A stretch of 64,000 nucleotides of DNA, taken from Lignipirellula cremea. Lineage in GTDB: Bacteria; Planctomycetota; Planctomycetia; Pirellulales; Pirellulaceae. The stretch covers positions 7,173,001-7,237,000 of the forward strand of contig NZ_CP036433.1 in the NCBI RefSeq assembly GCF_007751035.1, given 5' to 3'. Position 1 is the stretch's first letter; the number at the start of each line of letters is the position of its first letter. Below, in pieces: positions 7,997 through 16,646 of the stretch. Made by a program: the position numbers and the translations under genes. The notes under the pieces are model-generated. The model was not told the origin of the DNA. It searched no databases and saw nothing but the letters and a program-made list of their open reading frames with translations.

Positions 7997-8413
7997 ATGG
8001 CTCATACTTCTCCCTGCTATGTCGCCAAAGGCGATATTGTTCCGATGCGATTTGTGAAGGTCCACAGCGCCGACTTCAGCGTCGTGCAGGCGACCGCCAA
8101 CGCGGCCGTCCGCGGCGTGTCGCAAGAAGGATCCCGGACCGCTCCCACGCCCGACGTGTCGACCCTGCTGGCCGCCTCCAGCGGAGAGACGTTGCTGGTG
8201 TACGGCGAAACCGAAGACTGCCTGCTGGAAATCGCCGATGACGTGTCGCCGGGCGACAAGTTGAAAAGCGACGCCAACGGCAAAGGGGTGCCGATCGCCA
8301 CTACCGGCACGACGCTGCAGCAGATCGGCGCCGTGGCGCTCGAAGGCGGGGCCTCCGGCGATCGGATCCGCGTGCAGGTGTCGCTGGGTTCCGAACGCCC
8401 GGCGCTTGCATAG
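7997..8413 (+). CDS. Capsid decoration/cement-like protein (DUF2190-like)
   Basis: 138 aa. Begins HTSPCYVAKGDIVPMRFVKV and continues with small-residue-rich beta repeats (AAVRGVSQEG, LLVYGETEDCLLEIADDVSPGD, IGAVALEGGASGDRIRVQV). This pattern of a value-resetting N-terminus and Gly/Ala strand repeats is that of DUF2190-type trimeric cement proteins, which bind the mature capsid surface. Placement between protease/scaffold and capsid genes supports the role. Start ATG 7997 follows the previous stop by 44 nt. The assignment rests on pattern and context rather than on a diagnostic motif. Confidence 0.65.
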   Translation: MAHTSPCYVAKGDIVPMRFVKVHSADFSVVQATANAAVRGVSQEGSRTAPTPDVSTLLAASSGETLLVYGETEDCLLEIADDVSPGDKLKSDANGKGVPIATTGTTLQQIGAVALEGGASGDRIRVQVSLGSERPALA

Positions 8414-8600
8414 CCGCTCGTCACGCGGCTTCTTCTCTTTTCCCGCTCGTTCGCTCGTCCCGCCCTTTGCCGCCTGGTGTCTTTGCTCGCCTGGTCTTGC
8501 CTTCTCTCTTCTTTGCTTCTCCCCTTCTTCTCCCGCAGCGTCCGCCGTGCGCTGGTGCAGCGCGCGGCGGGCCTGCTTCTCTGTTTTCAAGGAACTCTCT

Positions 8601-9644
8601 GTGCCTGCTGCTTTCCCTGCTGGCGGTAATGTGTTTGTCAAAGATCATCGGGCGACGGGCGCCCTGGTCGTGGACTACAGCCGCAACATGAATGACTTTG
8701 CCTTGAACCGCTACGTGCAGATTCGCAACGTGGCGAAGGAGTCAGGCTACTACCTGGAAATGACCGTCGAGGAGGCCGGCCGGGTGCTTAACACCGACCT
8801 GGTCGACTTCGTCTGGCCGGATGGACAGGACCGCCCCTTGCGGAACGAAGGGACGGAGTCGTTCAACTTCAAGGCGTACCAGACCCAGCGGTACGACTAT
8901 GGCTTTAACCTGGGCGACAAGGCGGTCGACCAGGCCGACTGGGACATTGTGGCCGGTCACAGCCGGATCAAAGCCCAGCAGGCGATGACGGCCCGCACCC
9001 AGCTGGCGCTGGCCGCCCTGACCAACACCGATAACTACGACGCCTCGCACACCAGCGACGTCGACGCCATTTCCGGCAACACGGGCAGTTGGGCCGAATC
9101 CACCGCGGCCCTGCAGGATATCAAACGCTCGCTCAACCATGCCGCCAAGATCATCAAACGCGACACGCTGGGCGCCGTGAAAGCCCGCGACCTGAAGCTG
9201 GTCCTGGGCCCCGATACGGCGATGGAAGTGGCCCAGTCGCCGGAAGTGGTCGAGCACATCAAGCACAGCCAGCATTCCCTGGCGCAAATCCGCGGCGAGC
9301 AGCCGGGCCGGAATGTGGAGTTCGGCCTGCCCGACTTTTTGTACGGCTACGAAGTGGCGGTCGAAGACGCGGTGAAGGTCACCACGCACAAAGGCGCCAG
9401 CTCCGTCACGCGGTCCTACCTGCTGGGATCGGGCGAGGCGTTGCTGGTCGCCCGGCCGGGCGATCTGATGGCTCCCGGCGGCGGCCCTTCGTTCTCGACG
9501 ATCATGATCTTCGCCTACGAAGAGCTGACCGTGGAAACGCTGCACGACCAGCGGAACCGCCGCACCGAAGGACACGTGGTCGACGACATCAGCGTCGTCA
9601 TGACGGCCCCCGCCACCGGCTTCTACTTCACCAGCGCTGTCTAA
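8601..9644 (+). CDS. Phage major capsid protein (HK97-fold type)
   Basis: 347 aa from GTG 8601, chosen because AAGGAA lies 6 nt upstream; the longer open frame to 8406 encodes a low-complexity Ser/Cys stretch unlike the rest. The protein is rich in beta structure with a long helix containing QADWDIVAGHSRIKAQQAM, then LKLVLGPDTAMEVAQSPEV and a C-terminal beta segment (TIMIFAYEELTVETL), matching the layout of Mu-group capsid proteins. It would form the icosahedral shell. There is no separate N-terminal delta domain, consistent with the separate scaffold encoded just upstream. Confidence 0.7.
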   Translation: MPAAFPAGGNVFVKDHRATGALVVDYSRNMNDFALNRYVQIRNVAKESGYYLEMTVEEAGRVLNTDLVDFVWPDGQDRPLRNEGTESFNFKAYQTQRYDYGFNLGDKAVDQADWDIVAGHSRIKAQQAMTARTQLALAALTNTDNYDASHTSDVDAISGNTGSWAESTAALQDIKRSLNHAAKIIKRDTLGAVKARDLKLVLGPDTAMEVAQSPEVVEHIKHSQHSLAQIRGEQPGRNVEFGLPDFLYGYEVAVEDAVKVTTHKGASSVTRSYLLGSGEALLVARPGDLMAPGGGPSFSTIMIFAYEELTVETLHDQRNRRTEGHVVDDISVVMTAPATGFYFTSAV

Positions 9645-9713
9645 GCCGAAATCGAGTAACAGCAAGGGCTCCGACCGGAAAACCTCCCGGTCCCGGGGCT
9701 CCCTGCGCCCCCC

Positions 9714-9776
9714 GAACCACGAACGACGAACCACGAACGACGAACCACGCACTTAGAACCAAGCACCAAGAACTTT
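9714..9776. repeat. Nine tandem heptamers (GAACCAC/GAACGAC) upstream of a start codon
   Basis: The 63 bases divide exactly into nine 7-nt units: GAACCAC and GAACGAC alternate, then GCACTTA, GAACCAA, GCACCAA, GAACTTT. The array ends one base before ATG 9778 and replaces the usual ribosome binding site region. The same 7-nt period recurs at 15533-15616. Confidence 0.8.
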
Positions 9777-9777
9777 T

Positions 9778-10287
9778 ATGACCGCATACGCCACGCCCGC
9801 CCAGATGTTTGAACGGAAGCGGGTGGAAACGATAAACGATCTGGTCAGCGACGACGGCGTGCGGCAGTCGCGGGTCGATCTGCTTTCCCATCCGCATCTG
9901 CTGACCGCCCTGGCCGACGCCAGCGGGGCGATCGATGCCGCCCTGACCGCCGGCCGCCGGTACTCGACCGGCGACCTCGCCGACTTGACCGGCAACGCCG
10001 CGAGCCTGCTGCAGCGGGTCTGCTGCGACATCGCCATGGCCCTGTTGTATGAGCGGAACCCGGGCCGCGAGGTCGAACAGCAGCAACGCTACCGCGAGTT
10101 GTCGGAAAGCCATCTGCAGCGGCTCCGCTCCGGCGAAGACGTGTTCCAGCAGCAAGCGGCCGGAGCCGGCTTGCCGACGGTCGACGGTCCGTCCGCCGTC
10201 GATTACGCCCGGTTGAACCTGCTGCCGGACCGCACCCGCAACTTCTATCCGGGCCGCGACAGCCGACTACCGCGGGACCGCCGTTGA
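9778..10287 (+). CDS. Head-tail connector, Mu gp36-like (DUF1320)
   Basis: 169 aa, mostly helical. MTAYATPAQMFERKRVETINDL at the N-terminus, then ADLTGNAASLLQRVCCDIAMALLYER and RYRELSESHLQRLRSGEDVF correspond to the DUF1320 pattern of an N-terminal Tyr-Ala helix, a central helical bundle and an LR-x-G segment. Such proteins sit below the portal as adaptor or completion factors. It follows the capsid gene directly, as gp36 follows gp34 in Mu-like heads. The start is fixed by the array of heptamers that ends just before it. Confidence 0.65.
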   Translation: MTAYATPAQMFERKRVETINDLVSDDGVRQSRVDLLSHPHLLTALADASGAIDAALTAGRRYSTGDLADLTGNAASLLQRVCCDIAMALLYERNPGREVEQQQRYRELSESHLQRLRSGEDVFQQQAAGAGLPTVDGPSAVDYARLNLLPDRTRNFYPGRDSRLPRDRR

Positions 10288-10356
10288 CCTGCTGGCTCCG
10301 CCGCGACCGTCCACGGACGATTCTCCGTCACTCTCCTTCTTTCCCCGATTCCGCCG

Positions 10357-10848
10357 ATGGCTCTTCAAATTCATGTCGCCGGTCCGGTGACGATCCAAGT
10401 CGACGCCGGCGACGGCCTGGAAACGCTGGGCGTTTGCCTGGACCAGCCGCGTCTTGTCGATCGGGCCTTTTACTACGACGTCCACGCCGACAGTCATGGC
10501 GGTCCGCAGGGTCCGCCGATCGATGTGCAGTACCTGGGCCGGTTGATGCTGGCCCGACTGGACCTATCCAAGTACGACCGCGCCGTCGCCGACAAAGTCC
10601 GCGGCCGACTGCCAGGCGGCGCCGCCGGTCAGGTCGCGTCGACGGAAATCGGCACGCTCCTGCTGCAGAGCGAGTCAACCATTCGCGTGCTGCTGGCGTC
10701 GCCGAACGACCCGTACAACTTCCCCACCTGCATCGTCCGGGAAGCCGTCGAGATCACCGTCGGCGCAAAGTTCTCCACCTTCTCGCTGGAGTTCACCGCC
10801 TACCCCGATCCGACCACCGGCCTGCTCTACAACGCCGAAACAGATTAA
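10357..10848 (+). CDS. Probable tail or head-completion structural protein (163 aa)
   Basis: No family recognised with confidence. The protein is beta-rich: ALQIHVAGPVTIQVDAGDG at the N-terminus, FPTCIVREAVEITVG, FSTFSLEFTAYPDPTTGLLYN at the C-terminus. That last segment resembles the C-terminal strand of phage tail-tube proteins, and the gene follows the connector where a tail tube would be expected, but no diagnostic motif is present. It carries no signal peptide or membrane segment. Start ATG 10357 comes 69 nt after the previous stop. Confidence 0.55.
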   Translation: MALQIHVAGPVTIQVDAGDGLETLGVCLDQPRLVDRAFYYDVHADSHGGPQGPPIDVQYLGRLMLARLDLSKYDRAVADKVRGRLPGGAAGQVASTEIGTLLLQSESTIRVLLASPNDPYNFPTCIVREAVEITVGAKFSTFSLEFTAYPDPTTGLLYNAETD

Positions 10849-10911
10849 CGGACGACCGGCTTCGCGCCTGTGAGAAATCGTCACTCTTCCTGCTTCCCCA
10901 AGGAGTTCCCT

Positions 10912-11460
10912 TTGATCAGCAACTGGCTGCGGCGCCGCCGTAGACGACGCATTTATACGTTTTACGAAGGGACCGTCCGGCGTCGGCTGGATCCGCTCGA
11001 AACGCTCCGGCTGCTGGGAGACGACGACGAGTTTCGCCTGAACCTGCACCCGGCCCTGGCTGCTCTGGGAGACGACGAAGCGATCGCCATCTGCGTACGG
11101 GCCGCCCGACGAGCGCTGCGGCTGACGTACAGCGGCCTGACCGACCCGCAGACGCTGGCGTTGCTGGACCAGTACTTCGAATACCTCCGCCGACTGAAAG
11201 CCCAGCATCAGCCGGCGGCCGATATGGCGACCGCGTATGGCGCCGATGTGCTGGCCCTGGAACGGACCGACTACGAGCGGTTTGTGGGGCTCTGGCTGAA
11301 CCTGTCGCGGGCCCAGTTGCGACAGGCCAACTGCACCCGCGCCGGTGTCGAGGCCAGCCTCGGCGTGATGCTTACCGGCGAACCGCTGCCGCGCCGCTGG
11401 TTCGACGCCGGCAGCGACACGCCGGCCGAAGCCGAACACCGCTATCGCACGGCGCGCTGA
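10912..11460 (+). CDS. Helical phage protein of unknown function (182 aa)
   Basis: Start TTG 10912 is chosen because AAGGAG lies 6 nt upstream; a GTG at 10870 would add 14 residues. The N-terminus is strongly basic (NWLRRRRRRRIYTFYEG) and the remainder is helical and charged (RRALRLTYSGLTDPQTLALLDQYFEYLRRLKAQ). In tailed phages the gene after the tail tube is often a tail-assembly chaperone; that role is possible by position only. The Arg tract could bind nucleic acid. Confidence 0.55.
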   Translation: MISNWLRRRRRRRIYTFYEGTVRRRLDPLETLRLLGDDDEFRLNLHPALAALGDDEAIAICVRAARRALRLTYSGLTDPQTLALLDQYFEYLRRLKAQHQPAADMATAYGADVLALERTDYERFVGLWLNLSRAQLRQANCTRAGVEASLGVMLTGEPLPRRWFDAGSDTPAEAEHRYRTAR

Positions 11461-11504
11461 GCCGTTCCGTTACCTGCCCGTTATTCTCGTGGAACCGCAC
11501 GTCC

Positions 11505-12002
11505 ATGCTTGACCATTCCGCCTGCGAACTGGCGCCGCTCGACCTGACGACCCCGCTCGTTTCGCCCGCCGCGGCACAGCGTTTCTGGGCCGCCGCACCG
11601 CAGGCATCGATCCCGCGCCCCGCCTCGCCGTCGTATCCGGCCGTCGCCCCGCCGCCCGCGGTTACCCCGCCGCCGGTCGCCGCGCCGGCTGTTTTTGCTG
11701 CGACCAGTTCCTCGTCGTCAACGCGCACGGTGCGCCCGTACCTGCCGCCTGTCGCCGCTACGTCGATCACGGAGTTCCCTGGCGTCGCATTTCCAACTGC
11801 CTCCCCGGCAATCGTCTCACCAGCGGGTACGAACCGCGTCGATGCGGCAGCGGCGATCCGGCCGCCTGGCATCGACCTGCAGCCAGAGATGCGCATGCCG
11901 GATCGCAATGGACAGCGGCTGTCGGCCAGTGAACGACTCCTCAACGAACTGTCGGCCGGCCGCCTGGCGTGGCCCCGACGCCCCCGGAGGCTTGCCCCAT
12001 GA
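11505..12002 (+). CDS. Pro/Ala-rich low-complexity phage protein (165 aa)
   Basis: Composition is dominated by Pro, Ala, Ser and Thr (about residues 25-110: PPPAVTPPPVAAPAVFAAT and similar), with a short helical C-terminus (SASERLLNELSAGRLAW). No known domain. It takes the position where a tape-measure protein would be expected but is far too short and not coiled-coil. The stop overlaps the next gene's start as ATGA, which supports real translation. A flexible linker or spacer role in the virion is inference. Confidence 0.5.
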   Translation: MLDHSACELAPLDLTTPLVSPAAAQRFWAAAPQASIPRPASPSYPAVAPPPAVTPPPVAAPAVFAATSSSSSTRTVRPYLPPVAATSITEFPGVAFPTASPAIVSPAGTNRVDAAAAIRPPGIDLQPEMRMPDRNGQRLSASERLLNELSAGRLAWPRRPRRLAP

Positions 12003-13726
12003 GCGGCGCCGTCCTGACTTATAATGGCGTGGAGATGCGGAACGTCCGCACGCTCCGTTTTGAACAGCAATGCCGATACGACGACTCGGGCGTCGACCTG
12101 CTGCAGCAACGCTTCCTGCTGCGGGTCGAAGGGCTCGTTCACGCGGGCGAAGCGACTGCGACCGGCGTCGCCGCCCCGCAATCGGCGGCGACCGCCACGG
12201 CGGCCCAAACGGCTATTCGCGCCGCGCTGATGCAGCCCCGCCGGCCGTTCCTGTACGTCGTCGACGACCAGACGCTGCTGCAGGCCGATGCAATCCCGAG
12301 CAGCCCGCATCGCGATGTCAACAACGGGCCGCGTCCACTGGCTTTCGACATCCGGCATTTCGCCGGCGGTTCGGTGTTCCGGGTGGAGTTCGAACTGGAA
12401 CTGGCGCTCGTCGAGTGCGGCGCCGGTCCGCCCTCCTCGGCCCCGGCGGGCGTGGCGCGCAGCGCCGACGTGCTGAATCATCGCTGGACGTATGAGGAAA
12501 CGCGGGACGCCGATTTTTATGCGCTGCGCACCTGGCAGGGCCGCTTGCGGGTGGCCCATGCGGAGTTGAACCCGCATCAGTTCCGCCACCTGGTGTTGCC
12601 GCCGTTGTCGCCCGGCTTTCGTCGCCAGCGGATGCAGTTCCGGGCGGCCGCCGACGGGCTGACGCTGGATTACGCGATCCTCGATCAGCAGATCCACGCT
12701 GCACCGCCCGCGCCGGCGACCAGCTGGGAGGCCACCTATTCCGAAACAACCGGCGACGACGGCGGCCACGGTTACGCCGAAGTGGCGGTCCGCCTGACCG
12801 GTCCGCCGCAGGCCCGCAAGCGGGACCTGCTGACCGCCTGCGCCCAGGTGGTCGAAGCCCGGCTGGGCGATCTCCGCCGAGGCTTCCGCGATCCCCGCGG
12901 CGGCCCGTTTCTGAAGTCGGCCGCGCTCGTGGAATCGCTGCATGAGAACGAGGTCGAAATGCGGGTGCGAGCCCTGCGTCCCGCTCAGGGCGGACGTTAC
13001 CTGAACCTGCCGACCCAGGCGGTCGGCCAGCCGCTGTCCCTGCCCGGCTACGATGAACGCCTGTCCCCCTTGCCGGCCGCTTACGACAACTCCACTCCGG
13101 CGGGCGCGTTCGCCTGTTACCTGCAGTCGCCTTGCGACCCGGCGCATGGGACGCCAGACTCCGTCACACTGACGCCTGTCGGTCAGTCGCCGGGACGGGG
13201 AACGGGAACGGCGATCGAGTACCTGCCGTCGACCGGAAGCATGCCGCAGGACGCGGCGATCGGGCTGAGCGCCTCCCAGGCGTTGCACCCTTACACGCTG
13301 GTCGAGATTGAAAACCGTTACCGCGTGCAGTCGGGACGGAAGCAGGTTCCGCTGTGCACGGTCGGGCCAGGCGGCCAGACGTCGGCCATTCTCACGCTGC
13401 ATCCGCCCCAGGCGCAGCGGCTGTTTTACATGCGGGCGGAGCGGATCGGCGACTGGCCCGAGCTGCCGCGTCCGGAAGATTCGCTCGACCCCAACGGCAT
13501 CGCCGAAGCGCTGCTGGAAGAAGAGGTCCTGCCCGCCGCGCCGGAACTGCTGGCCGACGGCAAGACGCTCCTGTACCGGGTCGAAGCCAAATACGTGTAC
13601 GCCCTCAGCCGCGCACCGACGCTGCTGGAAAAACTGCGTGTCGGCTCTTCGCCGGTCGACGCCACGACGCCCGCGCAGAACCTGTACGACGGCGCCAGCC
13701 GGCTGACTTCCGGCCGCATTATTTAG
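11999..13726 (+). CDS. Large phage structural protein, probably tail/baseplate (575 aa)
   Basis: Start ATG 11999 (MSGAVLTYNGVEMRNVRTL), overlapping the previous stop by 4 nt. The sequence is soluble and beta-rich; two halves with repeated strand-turn patterns (FDIRHFAGGSVFRVEFELELAL; VEARLGDLRRGFRDP; LYRVEAKYVYALS). No signal peptide, coiled coil or enzymatic motif is seen. The position between connector/tail genes and the lysis cassette makes a baseplate, distal-tail or fibre role the best guess. Family not recognised. Confidence 0.55.
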   Translation: MSGAVLTYNGVEMRNVRTLRFEQQCRYDDSGVDLLQQRFLLRVEGLVHAGEATATGVAAPQSAATATAAQTAIRAALMQPRRPFLYVVDDQTLLQADAIPSSPHRDVNNGPRPLAFDIRHFAGGSVFRVEFELELALVECGAGPPSSAPAGVARSADVLNHRWTYEETRDADFYALRTWQGRLRVAHAELNPHQFRHLVLPPLSPGFRRQRMQFRAAADGLTLDYAILDQQIHAAPPAPATSWEATYSETTGDDGGHGYAEVAVRLTGPPQARKRDLLTACAQVVEARLGDLRRGFRDPRGGPFLKSAALVESLHENEVEMRVRALRPAQGGRYLNLPTQAVGQPLSLPGYDERLSPLPAAYDNSTPAGAFACYLQSPCDPAHGTPDSVTLTPVGQSPGRGTGTAIEYLPSTGSMPQDAAIGLSASQALHPYTLVEIENRYRVQSGRKQVPLCTVGPGGQTSAILTLHPPQAQRLFYMRAERIGDWPELPRPEDSLDPNGIAEALLEEEVLPAAPELLADGKTLLYRVEAKYVYALSRAPTLLEKLRVGSSPVDATTPAQNLYDGASRLTSGRII

Positions 13727-13882
13727 CGGCCGGGGGAGCCGACTGTCCTGCTGGCTTGTTCACGCCCGCCGTTATCCGCCGGCGTTGAAGCCTCCGCCCT
13801 GCGACGTCGTTCGTCCCCCGGCCGCCCCTTACTTCCCCCTGCTTTCTCTTCTCCCCTTCACTCCTTACGGAGACGTTCGCCA

Positions 13883-15526
13883 ATGGCCGTCACACTGACC
13901 GGTACGGGCGGCTTGTTCCCGCTGCTGGGCAAGTTGTTCCAGGCACAAAAAACGCTCAACACGGCCCGCGGCGTCACCGCGCCGGCGGCGCTGGTCGAGT
14001 TGCTGGAAGCGCTCGACGAACTGCCCGCTTCGCTGGACGGACAAGCCCTGTCTGCCGGACTGGCCGATGACGCCGAGCGCTGGCAGTCCGACGACGGGCT
14101 GATGAATCGCCTGGCGACGATCGCCCGGAACCTGGTGGTGCAGCAGGTAAACCTCGACCAGCCGCAGTCCAGCCAGGAACTGCTACCCGCGTTGCGGGAG
14201 CTGATCTCCCAGATGCAAGGCGCCGGCGGAGAGTCCGACCCCGACGACACGGTCGACGCCAGCATGGTGTCAATCTCTGTCACTCTCGCTGCCGGCAACC
14301 GGACCGACGCCGTTGTGCTGGCCAGTCTGGTCCGCGGAGACGGACGAACAGCCGAGCACGCCCTCGCCGAAACGATCGTCGGCCTCAGCCAGGACGGCGC
14401 CATCCGGCTCCAGGGACAGCAGAGCCAACCCAACCGGCTGCATCGCGACTGGCCCCAGGGCAGCGGCGCCAGCCTGGCGCTGGTCCCGCTCACACCGGAC
14501 GGGAGCCTGCTGCAGGGCGGCGGTTTTGACCAGGAGACGGAGCGGGCCGACTCGCCCGACGGCTGGATCGTGGCGACGGGAGCCGTGGGCTCGACCGTGA
14601 AGCTGACGAACGTCGAAGTGCAAACCATCGCCGTCAGCGGCACGCCGACCAGCGGTAGTTACTCGCTCACCTTTACCAACCGGGCCGGGGACATCCAGAC
14701 GACGGCCCCCTTGCCGTACAACGCTTCCAGCGCTAAGGTCCAGGCGGCCCTGCGGGCCTTGACGGGACTGGAAGCGGTCGTCGTGACGGGCAGCGGAACC
14801 AGCCCCAATTGTACGCATACGGTCGCATTCGAGAACGTCGCTCCGCCCGGCGACCAGGTCCTGCTGGCCAGCACTTCGGCGCTCGATACCGGGTCGATCG
14901 CCCATGCCCAGACGACGGCCGGCGACGCCCATGTTTATCGCGGCAAGGCGCTCGTGTTCGCCAGCTACGGCGCGGAGCTGACGACCGTCCAGCAGCGACT
15001 GACGGGCCTGTCGCCCGGGACGGTGTACGCCGTGCATCTGCGCGTCAAAGTCGATGTGACGCCAGCGGCCGGGGAGTTGGTGGTGGAACTGGTCGACGGC
15101 GCCGGCGATCCACTGGCCGACGCCCAGGGCGTCGCCTGCCAGCTGACAATCGACCCCACGTCGAGCGGGCCGCTGTCGACCTCCGCGTTCACCAGTGTCG
15201 GCGGTTTCTTCCGCACGCCAGGCGTGCTGCCCGAGTTGGCGTACGTGCGATTGCGGATCAGCACGACCGTCAGCAACTCCACGCAGATCTTTTTCGACGA
15301 AGCGGCCCTGGCCCCAGCGGTCGAGCTCTATCCAGGCGGCCCCTGGCTGGCCGCGTTTGCCGGCGTCATCCCGCTGGCGCCAGGCGACCGCTGGACGATC
15401 ACCGTCGCCAACGACCGGGCCGGCGAATTCCAGGAATACTTCCTCCGCAACTTCAGCACGCCCGCCCTGCTACTGCCTTCCAGCACCAGCGGCGAGGAAA
15501 CGCTGTCGGATGAACTTGTCGGCTAA
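13883..15526 (+). CDS. Phage fibre/adhesin-like structural protein (547 aa)
   Basis: N-terminal about 120 residues are helical (LFPLLGKLFQAQKTLNTARG to ALRELISQMQ), the remaining 420 are beta-rich with Gly/Thr/Ser-rich turns (SGTPTSGSYSLTFTNRAGD, VVVTGSGTSPNCTHTVAFEN) and a carbohydrate-binding-module-like segment (VYRGKALVFASYGAELTTVQQRL, LSPGTVYAVHLRVKVDVTP) that resembles sugar-binding jelly-roll domains in fibres. The layout fits a trunk-anchored receptor-binding protein. Upstream, 13727-13882 contains no gene. Start ATG 13883 follows TACGGAGACGTTCGCCA, a reasonable ribosome binding site. Confidence 0.55.
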   Translation: MAVTLTGTGGLFPLLGKLFQAQKTLNTARGVTAPAALVELLEALDELPASLDGQALSAGLADDAERWQSDDGLMNRLATIARNLVVQQVNLDQPQSSQELLPALRELISQMQGAGGESDPDDTVDASMVSISVTLAAGNRTDAVVLASLVRGDGRTAEHALAETIVGLSQDGAIRLQGQQSQPNRLHRDWPQGSGASLALVPLTPDGSLLQGGGFDQETERADSPDGWIVATGAVGSTVKLTNVEVQTIAVSGTPTSGSYSLTFTNRAGDIQTTAPLPYNASSAKVQAALRALTGLEAVVVTGSGTSPNCTHTVAFENVAPPGDQVLLASTSALDTGSIAHAQTTAGDAHVYRGKALVFASYGAELTTVQQRLTGLSPGTVYAVHLRVKVDVTPAAGELVVELVDGAGDPLADAQGVACQLTIDPTSSGPLSTSAFTSVGGFFRTPGVLPELAYVRLRISTTVSNSTQIFFDEAALAPAVELYPGGPWLAAFAGVIPLAPGDRWTITVANDRAGEFQEYFLRNFSTPALLLPSSTSGEETLSDELVG

Positions 15527-15532
15527 CGCCGG

Positions 15533-15616
15533 GTTCTTTGTGCTTTGTGCTTTGTGCTTTGTTGTTCGTCCACTTCCCACTTTTCATTCGCCACGAACCA
15601 CGAAGAACCAAGAACC
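15533..15616. repeat. Twelve heptamer units (GTGCTTT ... AAGAACC) upstream of a start codon
   Basis: The 84 bases split cleanly into 7-nt units: GTTCTTT, three GTGCTTT, GTTGTTC, several degenerate units, then AACCACG and two AAGAACC. The left half is roughly the complement of the GAACCAC-type units, so the array is semi-palindromic. It starts just after the stop at 15526 and ends 6 nt before ATG 15623, exactly as the 9714-9776 array precedes ATG 9778. Confidence 0.75.
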
Positions 15617-15622
15617 ATTCCT

Positions 15623-16102
15623 ATGCAACTTGTACTTGAAGCGATCGTTGATCGGTTGATTGAAAAGGTGGACGAATGGACGCTGTCGACCTGTTTTTTC
15701 TCGGATGCGCCTGGCGTCGGGCCGGCGCCGCCGGGCGATCTGTTCTGCACGGTGTCACCGGGGGAGAGCGTGTTCTCGGACCTGTTCGCCGGCGGCGGAA
15801 TTGAGACGCTGCATGAGCGGGGCTCGGTTGTGGTGTCGGTCTTCTCCCGGCTGCAGCTCGACGGCGACGGACGGGCCCAGGCCCGCTGGTTCGACGCCCG
15901 TCGGGGGCTCTTGTCGCGCTACAAACCGCGGGTGCTAAAAGCGTTACTGGTCGACTGGGAGCCGCAGTCGGCCGGGCAACGACTGCTCCGCGATCCGCTC
16001 TATCCGGTCGCCAGTTCTGCGCCGGAGCGCATGACCGACGGCGACGTATCCTTCGTGCGATTGTCGCTGACCTTTGGCATGAGCTTCGACTGGACGCTGT
16101 AA
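15623..16102 (+). CDS. Phage structural protein of unknown function (159 aa)
   Basis: From ATG 15623 (MQLVLEAIVDRLIEKVDEW); the longer frame upstream is composed of repeat-derived codons and is excluded. A short N-terminal helix is followed by beta strands (VVVSVFSRLQLDGDGRAQARWF, VSFVRLSLTFGMSFDWTL). No motif identifies it. Size and strand pattern would suit a tail-terminator or neck protein. It closes the structural block before the 16118-16338 repeat and the lysis-like genes. Confidence 0.5.
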   Translation: MQLVLEAIVDRLIEKVDEWTLSTCFFSDAPGVGPAPPGDLFCTVSPGESVFSDLFAGGGIETLHERGSVVVSVFSRLQLDGDGRAQARWFDARRGLLSRYKPRVLKALLVDWEPQSAGQRLLRDPLYPVASSAPERMTDGDVSFVRLSLTFGMSFDWTL

Positions 16103-16117
16103 TCATCGGCCAAAAAA

Positions 16118-16338
16118 TAAAGAGGGATTCACTGCAAAGATCGACGAGAAACGCAGAGGGAAAGGAGGGAATTAGAAGGGAGTGTCTTTTGAGCGAAGGA
16201 CACGATCCCGACACGTCACTCTCTTTATATCTCCGCATTTTCCATGCTCTAACGACGACTTCCTTTCTCGCAGCGATCCATTTCCGCCGAGATCTTTTCC
16301 TCTTCTTCCGCCTTTCTCCGCGCCCTCTGCGGTGAACT
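16118..16338. repeat. Inverted-repeat-bounded non-coding element (family shared with 42587-42630)
   Basis: The 307-base gap 16103-16409 holds no gene. Left arm 16118-16165 (AAAGAGGGATTCACTGC, then GAGAAACGCAGAGGG) is an imperfect reverse complement of the right arm 16311-16338 (TTTCTCCGCGCCCTC and TGCGGTGAA). The right arm shares 24 identical bases (16313-16336) with 42596-42619, 26 kb away, and the left arm is close to the reverse complement of that second copy. The units have a 9-nt period built on CTCTGCG. Confidence 0.65.
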
Positions 16339-16409
16339 TTTTCTGAAAGGCGTTCGCCGCGTTTCTAGTCTACCGTTTTTCTGTTTCTTTCCTGTTTCCC
16401 GGAGAACCT

Positions 16410-16646
16410 ATGTTGCCACCCTCAGGGAGTCGTCCCTTTCAATTCTCGCAGGCCGACGGCGTCCAAGTCGGCAAGCTGACGGGCCTCGCGGCTGTTGGTT
16501 TTGTGGGCGCCTATCTGCTGTCGTATGTCTGGCGCCAGCAGACGTCGGAGGTGCTCTCGGCGGAGCAACTCGGCGTGCTGGCGACCGCCTGTACTTTTCT
16601 TCTCAGCGCCATTTTTCAATGGCTGTCCAACACGGAGCAAGCGTAA
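16410..16646 (+). CDS. Holin-like small membrane protein (78 aa)
   Basis: Two predicted membrane segments (about 24-42, KLTGLAAVGFVGAYLLSYVW, and 54-71, LGVLATACTFLLSAIFQWL) with short polar ends. This is the size and topology of class II holins, which permeabilise the inner membrane to release a lysin. A peptidase and a spanin-like lipoprotein follow 0.8-1.7 kb downstream. The stop TAA overlaps the next ATG by one base. Holin function is inferred from topology and context. Confidence 0.55.
   Translation: MLPPSGSRPFQFSQADGVQVGKLTGLAAVGFVGAYLLSYVWRQQTSEVLSAEQLGVLATACTFLLSAIFQWLSNTEQA

Noticed and set aside
8406-8600. 65-residue N-terminal extension of the capsid protein
   Set aside because: Low-complexity Ser/Cys/Pro stretch; AAGGAA and GTG at 8601 are the better start.
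9714-9776. Heptamer arrays as a CRISPR array
   Set aside because: Units are 7 nt with no unique spacers and no cas genes.
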